Source: Amaurobius ferox
Taxonomy: Eukaryota; Arthropoda; Arachnida; Araneae; Amaurobiidae
NCBI GenBank assembly: GCA_951213105.1
Contig: OX578146.1
Span: 56,613,069-56,677,068, forward strand
DNA length: 64,000 nt
Direction: 5' to 3'
The position numbers and the translations under genes were made by a program. Below the pieces are notes generated by a model. The model saw nothing but the letters and a program-made list of their open reading frames with translations. It was not told where the DNA came from and made no database searches. Positions 35,121 to 46,314 of this stretch are shown here, piece by piece (position 1 is the stretch's first letter; every line of letters starts with the position of its first letter).

Positions 35121-37846
35121 TTAGGAAATAAATTACATTATAAATATACTTAGGAGAACACAAAATTCTCAAATTCATCACGTAAACATACTAAAGCCTT
35201 GTTCTTAACGGCGTGAAAAAATTAAATATTTACATTTTAGTGTAGACGTCAAAGTATGATCATTAGATTTTCCATATCTAAAAAAAAATCCTAATATATA
35301 CGTTTTTATGGATCTTATTCAAAATAGTGAACTTCACAAACGTTTAAACAATGAAAAAATCCATGAGATTGGAGAAGTCTATAATAATAAAAGGAATAAT
35401 CTGTCTGTCTGTTTGTTTGTCCGCGATGTGGCGCAAATTCTAGTGCACTTACAGGTCTGAATGTTTTTACATAGTAGCATCTATACCATAAATAATGCAC
35501 CTCAAAAACTTTTTTTTAATCTCAATTAAGTTTCTTAAATAAAATTAAAAACCTTTCTTAAAGCATTCAAATTGGTCGTTTACCGCCAGCAATAGGGAAA
35601 ATATTCTTGTACGATTGTTGTACGATAGTTAAAAATAGTCCAATACACAGCTTCGCTTCGGTATTTAATGCGGTATTTTCCGTTGTTTGATTCACATGGT
35701 GAATATTTCATCCATATCACTTACATTCCAGACTCCAGAGCTGCATAATACTGCATGAAAAAATTTAGCAGCATCTAAACCGGAACTTGTTCACCTCAAA
35801 GCCCTTTTTCAAATGTTTATTTAGGTTTTTAAATTAAATGGAAATATTTTTTAAAGTATTGAAATCGGCCGAATTCAGCAAATAATTGATAAAATCTTCT
35901 TTCCCCGATTTGCATCATTTTAATGTGTGACAATGTAGCAATAAATATTATTGAAAGGTAGTTAAAAATAGCCCAATATCCAGCTTCGCTTCTGCATATA
36001 TTTTTTATATGTGACAAGGCAAAATGTGATATTCTGTGGTGTTTGTTCCATGTCGTTCGTTCAGAAAAATGACACCTTATCTGATCCAATCCCTTACGTG
36101 TTAATATAAATTTTATAGGCAACTAATGGATTATTTATATAGAAATGCTTAATTAATGTCAAAATGATTGTACTAACGTAGTTTCTGATAATGTACGTAG
36201 TAGGGCATGGAGTGCCAATGGAACTGTTTATGAAGCTATTGGATCACAAATGAATCTGATAAATTTCGAAGGACCGTTGAAAATCTATATCAATAAAATT
36301 GAAAATATGTCTGTATATGCGTGTGTATGTGTGTTTGCCTCATCATAGCCTTAGAAATACTGCACCGAATTTGAGTAGATTTGTAATAGTCCCACTTAAA
36401 ATTTAGTCCAGGTTTCGAATTTCTATGACGAATGCAATACGATGACGGATTTTTAACACGGATACAATACTAAATATAAATTTTAACAATCTTCAAACAC
36501 ATACGTTTACACAGCGGGGGGAAAAAAACCATATTTTATTTTGCAACGAATCAGGTGATCTTTTCATATATTGTTTCATATAATATGGGTGTAATTTTTA
36601 TTTCAATATTTATCTAAGAAATTACACAACATATTTTGTTGGAATTTCTTTTTTCACATTTTATGTGATAATTTGTATGCACCCTATAATTTTCGAAGCA
36701 ATTCGGGAATTTTAACTCCCCTTAAAAATATTTGAAAAATTAAATCGTATAGGATTAAATGTATTTAATTTTTTCAACCCGGTTTAAATCCGAAACTAAT
36801 TTGGTAATAATATTCATTTTTATTCCGAAACATCCCACAGACAATTTCAATAACATCCTAAAATGCCAGTTCAGTAAAATTATTTTTACAGAAGTGCGAA
36901 TAGATTGACAGACAGACAGACAGACAGATAGGCAGGCCGACTGACCAAGTCCATGAATACTTTTCAATTATGTTGGAAAGGGTTCAATTACAGTTAGAGA
37001 ATGTATAATAAATTATCGTGTACAATTGATTCCCATATTTAAATACGTGACGCAACCCACATCCATTCAAAGTATAAAGCGAATACAATTTGCATCTTTC
37101 TAATACAGTATGAGTTAAATTTGCAAAGTCCACTTGACGATAAGTGCTTGCAAATAAGTCCCAGTAACTCAAAGGTACGTCGGCTGATCATTTCCGATAT
37201 ACAAGATTATATTCCCCTTTGGGGCAGCAAGGCTCTTTACAAAATATCCTGATGGAAGTTATACATTTGCAGTTAACCTAACTCGACGCAGTTGTGGATT
37301 ATTAACTCTCTAGTGAGAACTTGTGAAAAATCACTGGAAAAAATTTATTCACTGAAAATTGATAAAAGTAAAATATCTGTAAATTTGATTCTTTTATATC
37401 AGAGATATCTTCAGAGAGCATAATTTTAGTATAAATTTTATATAGTATTATTTACCTTAGTAGAGCGATTCAAAATTCTATCATTAAATTAGCTTTGCTA
37501 TTCGTTTCCTTAACTGACAGAAGAATAGTGGAGGAAACGCTAAGTGTCGGTGAGACCTAAGTTTTTATTTCAGGTCTTTCTGGAAGAGGGGGGACGAATG
37601 AAATTTTAGGAGAGGCAAGTTTTCTATTTGTCCTATATAAATATATCTACATGATGTGTCACATAAATAGGAACAAAATTAACATAAAATGTATCCGGGG
37701 GGGGGATATGCGAATATGCGTCTGCGGGTGACTCCCTCCCCCCGGAGGTATGCCTGAAAGAAGCTATGAGTGTACGCCTACGGAGAAACTTCGGTGTACG
37801 TATTTAACTTTTACTCTGGGACAACATTTATTATTCAGCTGAAAAA
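35121..37846 (+). repeat. H1 repeat, copy 3 (least interrupted)
   Basis: Collinear with copies 1 and 4 but without the family A, tail-only and 5S-SINE insertions, so it serves as the empty reference. Empty sites: near 35,316 for family A, 36,573-36,586 for the tail-only insertion, about 36,625-36,643 for the SINEs, about 37,441-37,455 for N1. Includes a (GACA)n run at 36,909-36,930. Homology stops at about 37,846. Confidence 0.8.
37155..37235 (+). pseudogene. tRNA-like segment inside H1, decayed
   Basis: GTCCCAGTAACTCAAAGGTA, then TATTCCCCTTTGGGGCAGCA. The pattern matches the better copy at 47,206. Confidence 0.55.
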
Positions 37847-38297
37847 ATCTCACTTTATTCTCTTTCAAATACCCCTGAAATTTTTTATTTTTAAATTCAG
37901 TACCTTGGTTTGCCTGTAATGATTTTAGAATACGTTCTGCGAATATGGTTTGAAAAGCCTCTAACATATCTGCTCCACGCTTTTGCCTCAAAGGTATCGT
38001 CCATGCGTATTTGGATAAAATGTCAATACAGATTAAAATATATCGGAAACCATCATTATGATTTTTCAAGGAAGACATGTCGGCGAAATCTACTTGCCAT
38101 TAATGTTCTATGTCATGTACAATCACACGATTCATTAAAGATTTTCGTTGAACAGGCTTGTGCAATGTGTAGGCGTCCACACTCTCCAACCATGCTTTTA
38201 TATTCTTCTTGCTCTTTTTTCCATGAAGAGCATGATATAGGGCATCTACTCAGCCAAAGCTGGCAGGGTGCTTGGGGTCTTGGTATGTTAAATCCAT
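37764..38297 (-). pseudogene. Polinton/Maverick-type integrase (F54H12.3-like), broken
   Basis: On the minus strand the frame begins MDLTYQDPKHPASFG, stops (TGA), then continues VDALYHAL, KAWLESVDAYTLHKPVQRK, stops again (TAA), and goes on WQVDFADMSSL, GFRYILICIDILSKYAW and LQANQGTEFKN. The pattern D-P-x-x-P-A-S-F-G, then W..D..DM.SL, D.(F/L)SKYAW and GTEF is that of transposon-derived integrases with a retroviral-type DDE core. These are found alone or in Polinton-like elements. The first D (VDFAD) is clear; the second expected D in the Q-(T/A)-(D/N)-x-GTEF position is N here, which would inactivate it. The frame is lost after about 37,820, before the final E. No capsid or polymerase gene lies nearby, so only a fragment remains. 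Confidence 0.75.
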
Positions 38298-39413
38298 CAG
38301 CTCGCGAGGGAAATATTGAGAGTATCATTCAAATGCAATAAAATATCTCTCGCTAGTGACACTCCCAGTAAGACTTCCGACACAATATATACCACAAACA
38401 GCAAGAAAAAATATGCCCACGCAACGAATACCTCTTCACCTGAAGCCATCTTTCGAAATGAACCGTTCCTCAGTTTTATTCTTCTTATAAACACATGAAA
38501 ATAATTTTTCAAATCTTAATATTCGATCCTTAAATCGATATGCATTAATCTCCCAGAATCGTTTGCGATCTTCATCGTTGGGAATGTATACAATGTGCAT
38601 GTGATCCAAAAAGTGACATATTTCTTCTCACTAAATTAAAAAATATATCAAAGAAATAATAAAGTTATGTGCCAATAGAGGGCGCCGCTGTCCATCTTAT
38701 CGGTTTAAATATGATAGAGAAGGTCAAATAGTGGATTGCTATCAAGCATTCATGGAGATGCTGGTAGAGCGTTCACCAGCTGGCCCATAGACGCTTTTAG
38801 TTCCGGGTTCGAACCCACGCGCGAAAAGTAAACTTTACAACACATACAAAAATAAAATTAAAACATTTTTTTTTTCAAATCGAATGTGCATTTGCAATTA
38901 TATATATATTAATCTCATTCTAACTTGTTTATTTAGTATCAGATTGCATGGAGCAGACCAATGGTTAGTACAAGGAGATTGATAACATTAAGTTATTAAA
39001 ACTATGTCATTAAGAAAGAATAAGTGGCAACACGTCAAAATGATGACGTCACCATAGATGTAAGCTCATTTTTAATATTGTAATGAGGGTGCATTGCTCA
39101 TTTCTAGTTTGGATAGCAACTACTGAAGACGTGGCTCCATGAGTTCTAATTTTTGTTAACTGTTTTCAGTTTTTTGTTAACTGTGTTCATATAAAAATAT
39201 ATGAAATGTTTTCAAAATATTCAAACTTAGAAGCTGTAACTAAGCTCGGTTTCATCGAAATATTTGCATTGCATATATTTGCAATCCACGAAAACATATT
39301 TTGTTAGTTCAAAACCGTCGAAGATTGTTTAGAAAATTCTAGAACCGTAAAATCTATTTTAAAAGCTTGCGAAATATATTCTGTACATGTTAAAAATTGC
39401 AATGTTAAAATCC
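38298..39413. other. mostly non-coding; tRNA-like and CTCF-like words
   Basis: No recognised protein. Holds AGAGGGCGCC at 38,688, a tRNA-like segment at 38,756 and TGACGTCA at about 39,044. Confidence 0.45.
38756..38816 (+). pseudogene. tRNA-like sequence, likely a SINE head
   Basis: GATGCTGGTAGAGCG resembles an A box and CCGGGTTCGAACCC is a strong B box, about 40 nt apart. The arms do not fold convincingly, so it is probably tRNA-derived repeat rather than a tRNA gene. Confidence 0.5.
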
Positions 39414-39536
39414 ACAACACTTAAAATGGTCGAATCCTATTCACTAGATAAAATCCTCTTAAAACAATTTTTGAAAATATCTAAGTATAATGCACTATAA
39501 GTTTCATTTTTAAACATACGCTAAAAATCGTAGTTG
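39414..39536 (+). repeat. ~130-bp tandem unit left of the LINE insertion
   Basis: Unit CACAACACTTAAAATGGTCG ... CGCTAAAAATCGTAGT. It is the same unit as in 40,571-41,040, now separated by the LINE insertion. Confidence 0.8.
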
Positions 39537-39539
39537 AAG

Positions 39540-40570
39540 TGTTGAAAACCCAGACCACACGACAGACCCGAAGGTTTACTGTAGCTAAGTGTGTGGCCGG
39601 GAACTTTATTTTAGATTCAAAACATTACAAAACAGGTTAAAATTGAATCACAACACAGTTACAACAAGACAAATAAACAAACCACATAAACAAAACCATA
39701 TAAAACAAACCACATAAACAAAACCAACTACAAAAACAAAGCAAAAACCTCCACCAAAAAAGTGACACCTCAGGGGGGTCCAGAGAGCAGAGAAAATGTT
39801 AAAAGCAGAAGAGGCTCCCAGGCTGATTATGTAATTTTATTAGAAATTTCTCTCGCTATGAGAACACAGTTTTCGATCTTGTTAATAGAAGTTTTGTTGG
39901 ATCAGACACTCGAAAACCAGGCCGCGGAGTTTCCAGCAGAAGGTTTAGAAAGGTGGAAAGATTTTGTAAGGGGACAAGTGAAAACATAGTGGTCTGCGTC
40001 ACCATAGGATCCGCAAGTACAGCATGAGGTTGTTTTGTGTTTAAAAAAGTATAAGTAATCGAGGAATGGGCCGTGGCCCGTAATAAAGTAAACAAGATAT
40101 TTATTTGTTATGTGGGTATTAAAGTTAACATTCGGGAGAAATTTTAATATTCTAGCTGGATCGTGGTTTCTGGGGGAAATATAATCATTTAAATAGTTTT
40201 GCCAAGAATTTAGGATGTCGAGTTTACAGTGTTTCTTTAATAAGGAATATGGAAAAGGTATAGAGGTGGGGGTGCCGGAAGAGGTAGCAAGTTTAGCATT
40301 TGTATCGGCGGCCTCGTTACCCGAGATGTCTGAGTGGGCCTTGACCCAACAAAGGTTGATTAAATGTTTATTAATATTAACTTCAAGTTTAATTTTGGAC
40401 AGAAAGTCAGATTTGTTTCTAATAGATTTAAGGGCCGAAGTAGAGGATTGACTATCTGAAAAGATGTTAATTTTGAAATTATTAGAAGATGCCCATTTGA
40501 TAGCAAAGTGGATAGCGGCGATTTCCGCCTGAAAAACTGTGTTCCCGAGGTTGAGTTTGAAAGTAAAGTT
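39540..40570 (-). pseudogene. RNase H-bearing LINE (I/R1-like), 3' end only
   Basis: The minus frame down to 39,902 contains an RNase H domain. It reads FQAEIAAIHFAIKWASSN, INIFSDSQSSTSALKSIRN, INLCWVKAHSDISGNEAAD, then a tail with CCTCGSYGDADHYVFTC, a zinc-knuckle-like motif. RNase H with this D-E-D-H/D pattern (here E of AEIAA, D of SDSQ, H of KAHSD, D of AADTN) removes RNA from the cDNA hybrid in I- and R1-type LINEs. The RT is absent, so the copy is 5'-truncated. Its first codons (to 40,654) come from the flanking tandem repeat and do not belong to it. The 3' untranslated end (39,540-39,605) carries the hairpin tail shared with the SINEs. It inserted into the ~130-bp tandem array; I see no clean target duplication. 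Confidence 0.88.
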
Positions 40571-41040
40571 CACAACACTTAAAATGGACGAATCCTGTTC
40601 ACGAGATAAAATCCACTTAACACAATTTTTGAAAATATCTAAGTAAAAACACAATAAGTTTCATTTTTAAACACACGCTAAAAATCGTAGTGTTAAAATT
40701 CACAACACTTAAAATGGTCGACTCCTGTTCACGAGATAAAATCCACTTAACACAATTTTTAAAAATATCTAAGTCAAAACACTATAAGTTCCATTTTTAA
40801 ACACACGCTAAAAATTGTAGTGTTAAAATTCACAACACTTAAAATGGTCGACTCCTGTTCATGAGATAATATCCACTTAACACAATTTTACAAAATATCT
40901 AAGTATAAAGCACTATAAGTTTCATTTTGAAACACACTCTAAAAATCATACTGTTAAAATTCGCAACACTTAAAATAGTTGAATCCTGTTCACGTGATTA
41001 AATACGCTTAACACAATTTTTGAAAATACATAAGCATAAT
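40571..41040 (+). repeat. ~130-bp tandem repeat, about four units
   Basis: Starts of CACAACACTTAAAATGG-like units fall at 40,572, 40,701, 40,831 and 40,962 (129-131 nt apart). Units share ATCCACTTAACACAATTTT and TTTTTAAACACACGCTAAAA. Confidence 0.92.
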
Positions 41041-41340
41041 TTACTATTACATTTTGTTTTTAAACAAGCACACACGATATCAGTTCATTATTATGAAAAA
41101 AACATATTATTTATATACCAAACACTAAGAAAAAATTGCAAGCATACTGTATTGAAACACACCGAAAAATTATTAAGTACCGCTTTTCCGTGTACATCTA
41201 AATTCCCTTTTATAAAATACATATCATTTTCATTACAAAATACAGTTCCCCCTAATAATTTCCAATCAACATTTTTTTAACACGATCCTCAAATAATCTA
41301 TCTTCTACTTACCTTCATAGGATACACTTTCACGATAGGA
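41041..41340. other. no gene recognised
   Basis: AT-rich; an 86-codon frame (41,020-41,280) has no motif and starts inside the tandem repeat. Confidence 0.4.
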
Positions 41341-41351
41341 ATCTAGATATC

Positions 41352-41425
41352 AGCCGCCGACCGTCAGGTGGTTAACGGACTTGTCTTGTGATCTATCAGT
41401 CCCGGGTTCGAGCCCGTGCGTCAGC
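41352..41425 (+). pseudogene. tRNA-like sequence
   Basis: GTCAGGTGGTTAACGG reads as an A-box region and CCCGGGTTCGAGCCC as a B box, about 45 nt apart. Acceptor pairing is poor. Either a decayed tRNA or a SINE head. Confidence 0.5.
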
Positions 41426-41465
41426 AGGGATATCTTTTACAGTTGGAAAATAAAAAAGAAATTGC

Positions 41466-41767
41466 CGATAGGTGGCAGCACCTCACCAACTTTCGCCAGA
41501 GGGCGCCTCAACTGCGTCAGCACTGATAAAACACGTCAGTACCAGGGGGGACCGTAAAAGCGATGCGCAACGCGACACCTGTTTTCGGAATCTGCGCATG
41601 ACGTCATCATCGAGTCAAAATTTCTCGATTGCTTGCTGCGCTTCCCGCCGTTTCGTTGTTTATATTGACCTTGGATTTACATATTGTTTTGCATCGTTTG
41701 ATTTCTTTTACACATTCAAGTGTAGCTATTTTACTTTCATTTAGTACTTTATAATTTCATTAACATC
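41466..41767 (+). promoter_or_regulatory. CpG-richer promoter-like region upstream of THAP frame
   Basis: Contains GCCAGAGGGCGCCTC (CTCF-like) at about 41,496. CTGCGCATGACGTCATC at about 41,591 combines an NRF1-like and a CRE-like word. The GC content drops again before the ATG at 41,768. Promoter role is inference from composition and motif clustering. Confidence 0.4.
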
Positions 41768-42216
41768 ATGCCGAATTGTGCAGTTACTACATGTAAGAAC
41801 ACAAATCGCAACACAAAAGGTATGGGAATTATATTTTCATAGTTTCCCTAAAGATGAATCTATGCGAAAAAAATGGTACATTAAGTGCCAAAGATTGGAT
41901 AAAGTGAATTTTTCAAATCCATGTGTATGTTCCGAGTATTTTCTGGAGGAGGAATATGCTAGAGATCTAAGAGCTGAAATTTTACAATTAGCCCCGTCAA
42001 GAAGATTGAACCTCACTGCTGTTCCATCTCAGAAATTGAATACTTCTAGTCCAAGGCCAAGCACTCCAACAAATAATAACTATGATGTTTTAAGTAAAAA
42101 TTTCGAAGAAAATTGTATTGTAAACACGAAATCGGAAAGAAGAACGAGATGTGTATCCAGAGAAGTGAGGAAACGTGCTCTTTCTACTATTACTAGCATA
42201 TCAGCCCCCAAAAAAA
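41768..42216 (+). pseudogene. THAP-domain protein frame, disrupted
   Basis: The ATG at 41,768 opens MPNCAVTTCKNTNRNTKG, the usual start of a THAP zinc finger (C-x4-C here). An extra T in the run near 41,838 shifts the frame. The domain then continues FHSFPKDESMRKKW, CQRLDKVNFSNP and CVCSEYF. THAP domains bind DNA using C-x2-4-C...C-x2-H, and in this copy the last ligand H is Y (CSEYF instead of CSxHF). A Ser/Pro-rich segment follows, until a family A element cuts the frame at 42,217 in an A-run. On its far side, from 43,445, the frame can be followed for about 20 more codons (KYDKETSTE) to a TAA. THAP domains occur both in host regulators and in transposases; what remains does not decide between them. 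Confidence 0.75.
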
Positions 42217-43444
42217 TCTGATGTGGGCAACACATAACTTTCCTTATATGATGTAATGAATTTACTACTTTTACAGTAAAAAAAATAGGTTTTTCTTATA
42301 GTAGATACTAATATTCTTTCGAAGATATTGAATTTTCGACAATTAGTCGTCATTTTCATTGATTTAGCGTCATTTTTATCCATTTAGCGAGATTTTCGTT
42401 AATTTGGCAGCATTTCAAAAAGTCGCCAAGTTGGCGACATTCCGCCAAATTCGTCGCCAAATCTCGCCAAGCGTTATGGACGAAGAAATAAGTTATTCTT
42501 ACAGCAGATAAATGACTATTGGCGTTCAAATACAAAAGTATTACTCAAAGTATCTTTTTTCATGAATGGAACGAGCTAGATCCACGAGAATGATGTCGCC
42601 CAATTTATCGCATGGTATTACATATGAAAAGTGAACATGTTTCTCAATAGGAAATATGTTTTTTATTTTATATGACTTTTTGATTATTTTTTTGAAAAAT
42701 GTGCAATATCTCGAGAACGGTTTATGTTAGCGTTCTAAAATTCATGTCAATCGTTTTCTAATGAAACATTACATAAGGAATGTCTCTTTGTGTAGCTTTA
42801 TTAGTGGTTGTGATTTTTTGACAATATTTTCAAAATTTCATTTGAAAATTTAGAGGGGTGTTGAACATTCGATTGCGTATAAAAACAATAAGCTTCCAGT
42901 GTTTACGGATTGTGATTTTTGTACCAAATTTAGTTCGAATCGGTCCATTCGTCCGTCAGTTATCGTCTCCACAGACTCACTGACACACCCACACACACAC
43001 TTTCACACACACAGACATCACTTCAAAAATGTTTGATTCGTGATCAGGGATGCTTGAAACGTGCTCTTTCGTCGAAAACTCGAATTCGAATTTTCGACCC
43101 CGTCACAATACTTTCCTTGGGGCGCGGTAGCCCATTGGTTAGCGCGCTGGAGTTGCACTCGGTAGGCCCGGGTTCGATTCCAGCCTCTGCCAAAACTGCC
43201 TCCGTGTTCATGCGGAGTACGATCACGTTAAACATGTGGGTCCGAAAGTCCTTCCGAGAGGTTGGTGGTAGGGGAAGGAGGGTACGGTCCCTGTGGATGC
43301 CTCCCCCACTGGGTTCCGATCTAAATTGGGTGGCACTTCCCGACCGTCCAAACAGTTACCTTACACCTTTCTGGTAGGTCGGATGGTCTGGGTTTCAACA
43401 ACAACAACAATACTTTCCTTATACATTATGTATATAAGAAAAGT
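42217..43444 (+). mobile_element. family A element, copy 4
   Basis: It starts TCTGATGTGGGCAACACAT after seven A's and ends TATATAAGAAAAGT followed by AAAA. It contains TTGGCGA/CGCCAA words (42,390-42,475), (CA)n, GTGATCAGGGATGCTTGAAA and TTCGAATTTTCGACCC. A SINE (43,119-43,406) lies just before the terminal hairpin. It interrupts the THAP frame. Confidence 0.85.
43119..43406 (+). mobile_element. tRNA-headed SINE inside family A copy 4
   Basis: Head GGGGCGCGGTAGCCCATTGG with B box GGGTTCGATTCC, common body, hairpin tail, (CAA)n. A perfect 14-nt duplication ACAATACTTTCCTT lies at 43,105-43,118 and 43,407-43,420. Confidence 0.93.
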
Positions 43445-44540
43445 AAAAGGAAATACGACAAAGAAACATCGACTGAATGTGAAAGGACAAGCGGCTACAT
43501 GTAAATAGAGAAACTTGGTGGTGAATTTCAGAGCCTGAAATTAATAAAATATTTAGTATTGAAATTCTCATGTTTGATTTTTTTTTAATTGAAGGAAAAG
43601 AACAACACTGAAACAATGTAGAAGACCAATTAATTTTGAGGTTTGGAGGCAATTTTGTTATGTTTTGAGAAATATTGAAAACTGATTGTTTTTTGAAAAA
43701 ATCATATATTTTTTTTTTTTTTTTTTTTTGGGGGGGGGGGGGGGGGGTGATTTTTCCAATTGTTTGTTAGCAAACCTAAGTTTTAAGGCAATCGTATTTG
43801 CCTTTTGCAAATTTATTGGCTCAACCGATGATTAATAATATCGCAACCCTTCGCCAGGATTCGTAGTCTATATTCAATTGATAATTTTTGCGGCAATATT
43901 GGACTACAAGCAATTTATTTTAAATAAAAGAAGCGATAGGGGCTCAAATAACGGGCTCAATTTTGATGGTGGGGATGAAATTTCTAATAGAGATTTTAAT
44001 TTTGTCAAAATATTTTGGAAGAGACGTGTGACAAGAAGTTGGGATATTTAAAATACGTGATTCTTGGGCTTCGCCGTTGCGGCTTGGCTCTGACTTACTC
44101 GATGGTGACCTCACAATCAGTAGCCAATGACAGCGAGCGCATCGCTAAAATCAACCTATTTTAGGATATAGTAACCTTGCGTCAGTACATCAGCAACAGC
44201 GGTGGAGGAAGGTCGTCCACTAAGACGCTCGCGTGATTGCGCAATTCACACTCCCATGATTCCACCAATGTCAAAGGTCACCTCCAAGGTTATCAGTGAG
44301 TTCACTCAAGGTTATAGCCTCAAGGCCAGCAAGACCTCTTTCGCAATACTGCCTTTTCCACAATACTACCTCCTCAGTTGGTCTTTAGGCTCTCAGCGGG
44401 AAAATCGGGTGCGCCGCCTCGCCAAAACAACCCTCCTCAATGAGGCAACTCTCCACCCAAATGAGGGATCTCACTCATGAGTCATCCGTTCCGCAATGTT
44501 CCGCCTCCTCCGTTAGCTGCAAAACCCCCAATTTATAACT
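43445..44540. other. flank of the THAP frame and unrecognised GC-richer stretch
   Basis: 43,445-43,507 continues the THAP frame. 44,040-44,530 is GC-richer with a 92-codon plus frame (44,202-44,480) without a motif I know, and repeated CTCAAGGTTAT/CTCCAAGGTTAT words. Confidence 0.4.
43709..43747 (+). repeat. poly-T/poly-G switch
   Basis: About 20 T's are followed directly by about 18 G's. It may be a true low-complexity tract or an assembly/sequencing artefact. Confidence 0.8.
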
Positions 44541-45449
44541 ACTGATATCTACTGCACTTACAGGCCAGAAGTTTTTACACAGTAGCATCTATACATCCAT
44601 ACCCGAACTAATGCATCCCAAAGACCTTTTTTCAAATATTTAATTAGATTTATTTGATTAAATGAAAATCATGTTTTCAAGTATTATAGTCGGCAGTTTA
44701 CCACTAACAGCAAAGAAAATATTTTTCGCCGGCTTGCATCTTTTTACTGCGTGAAACCGTAGCAATAAACAGTATTGTACGGCAGTTAAAAGTAGTCCTA
44801 TATTCAAGTTCGTTTCTGCATATATTTTGTTTTTATGTGACAGCGAAAAATGCGGTATTTGACTCCTACGTCGTTCGTTCAGACAAATGACACCTTATCT
44901 GATCATTCCCTTACGTGCTGATATAAATTTTATGTACAACTAATGGTTTATTTCTGTAGAAATGCATAATTAAAGAAAAATAATTGTACTGACGTAGTTT
45001 CTTATCATGCACGTGGTATGGCATGGAGTGCTAATAGAACTGTTTATGCAGCTATTAGGGGAGAAATGAAGCTGATAGATTTCAACGGACCGTTGAAAAT
45101 CTATATAAATAAAATTGAAAATATGTGTGTGTTTACCTCATCATACAGTTAGGAAGGCTGCACCGAATTTGGCCAGATTTGGAATAGCCTCACTTAAAAT
45201 TTAGTCCAGATTTCGAATTCCAAGGATCAGTGGTTATCGAGAAATTAATAACATAAAAGATCACTCGTGCATGAATCATTGATTATGAAGTACTTTCTAA
45301 CTGAAATGCAAATTTATTTAAACATCTCTAAAATGTGATACATTCAGAGTTGACATTTTAAAAATTATTACAGTACTACAGTCATTTAATATATTTGAAT
45401 ACATAAAATTTCATCAAAAAAAGACAATGCTAGTTACACAAAATGGACT

Positions 45450-45513
45450 CCTTCCCGGCCGTCCAACTAGTTACTCTAAGTCCTCCGGACGAGTCGGACG
45501 GTCTGGGTCTTCA
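45450..45513 (+). repeat. 64-bp tail-only insertion with 14-bp target duplication
   Basis: TTCCCGGCCGTCC, short spacer, GTCGGACGGTCTGGGTCTTC. Flanked by perfect copies of ACACAAAATGGACT at 45,436-45,449 and 45,514-45,527. The internal spacer matches the one at 6,893-6,952, not that of the long SINEs. Confidence 0.9.
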
Positions 45514-45632
45514 ACACAAAATGGACTTTATTCAAATGACTTCATCGCCATATAAATCACTTTTTATCCAAAAGTAATGAATATATCATTCATATCACTT
45601 ATATTCCGTACACCAGAGCCACATTATGTTGT

Positions 45633-45916
45633 TGCCGTTGAAACCCAGACCGTCCGACCTACCAGAAAGGTGTAAGGTAACTGTTTAGACGGTCGGGAAG
45701 TGCCACCCAATTAAGACAGGAACCCAGTGGGGGAGGTATCCACAGGGACAGTACCCTCCTTCCCCTACCACCAACCTCTCGGACGGACTTTCGGACCCAC
45801 ATGTTTAACGTGATCGTACTCCGCATGAACACGGCGGCAGTTTTGGCAGTGGCTGGAATCGAACCCGGGCCTACCGAGTGCAACTCCAGCGCGCTAACCA
45901 ATGGGCTACCGCGCCC
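45633..45916 (-). mobile_element. tRNA-headed SINE, reverse
   Basis: Near full-length SINE on the minus strand, with the head (GGGGCGCGGTAGCCCATTGG) at the right end. Perfect 14-nt duplication CCACATTATGTTGT at 45,619-45,632 and 45,917-45,930. Confidence 0.93.
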
Positions 45917-46314
45917 CCACATTATGTTGTGTAAAAATACATATACAACTCATCATAGAATCGATTGATTGATTTACACCCTGCATGCTATATTATAGCT
46001 TTAAAATTAAGCTTCGTTACGGAATAATCAAAGTCTAATGATCATTTAAAATAAAAAAAGTATTGTAATAGTGTTGGCGCAGACTTTAGGTACACAGATA
46101 ATACGCAGAAATAAAATGGTTTTATGACGGATCCAACACTAAATATAAATTTTAACGATCTTCAAACATCTACGTATACACAGAGGGTGAAAAAAAGAAG
46201 CCATATTTTATTTTGCAACGAATCGCCTGATTTCTTCATATATTTTTTTCCTATAATATGGGTGTGATTTTCATTTCAATATTTATCTAAAAAACTACAC
46301 ACCATATTTTGTTG

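Noticed and set aside
36909..36930. (GACA)n as a telomere or sex-linked satellite mark
   Set aside because: Such short GACAGACA runs occur in H1, N1 and N2 as ordinary repeat components.
43709..43747. G-quadruplex regulatory element
   Set aside because: A single homopolymer T-to-G switch is as likely a sequencing or assembly artefact; no surrounding gene supports regulation.
44202..44480. 92-codon frame in a GC-richer patch
   Set aside because: No recognisable domain or signal; GC content alone explains the open frame.
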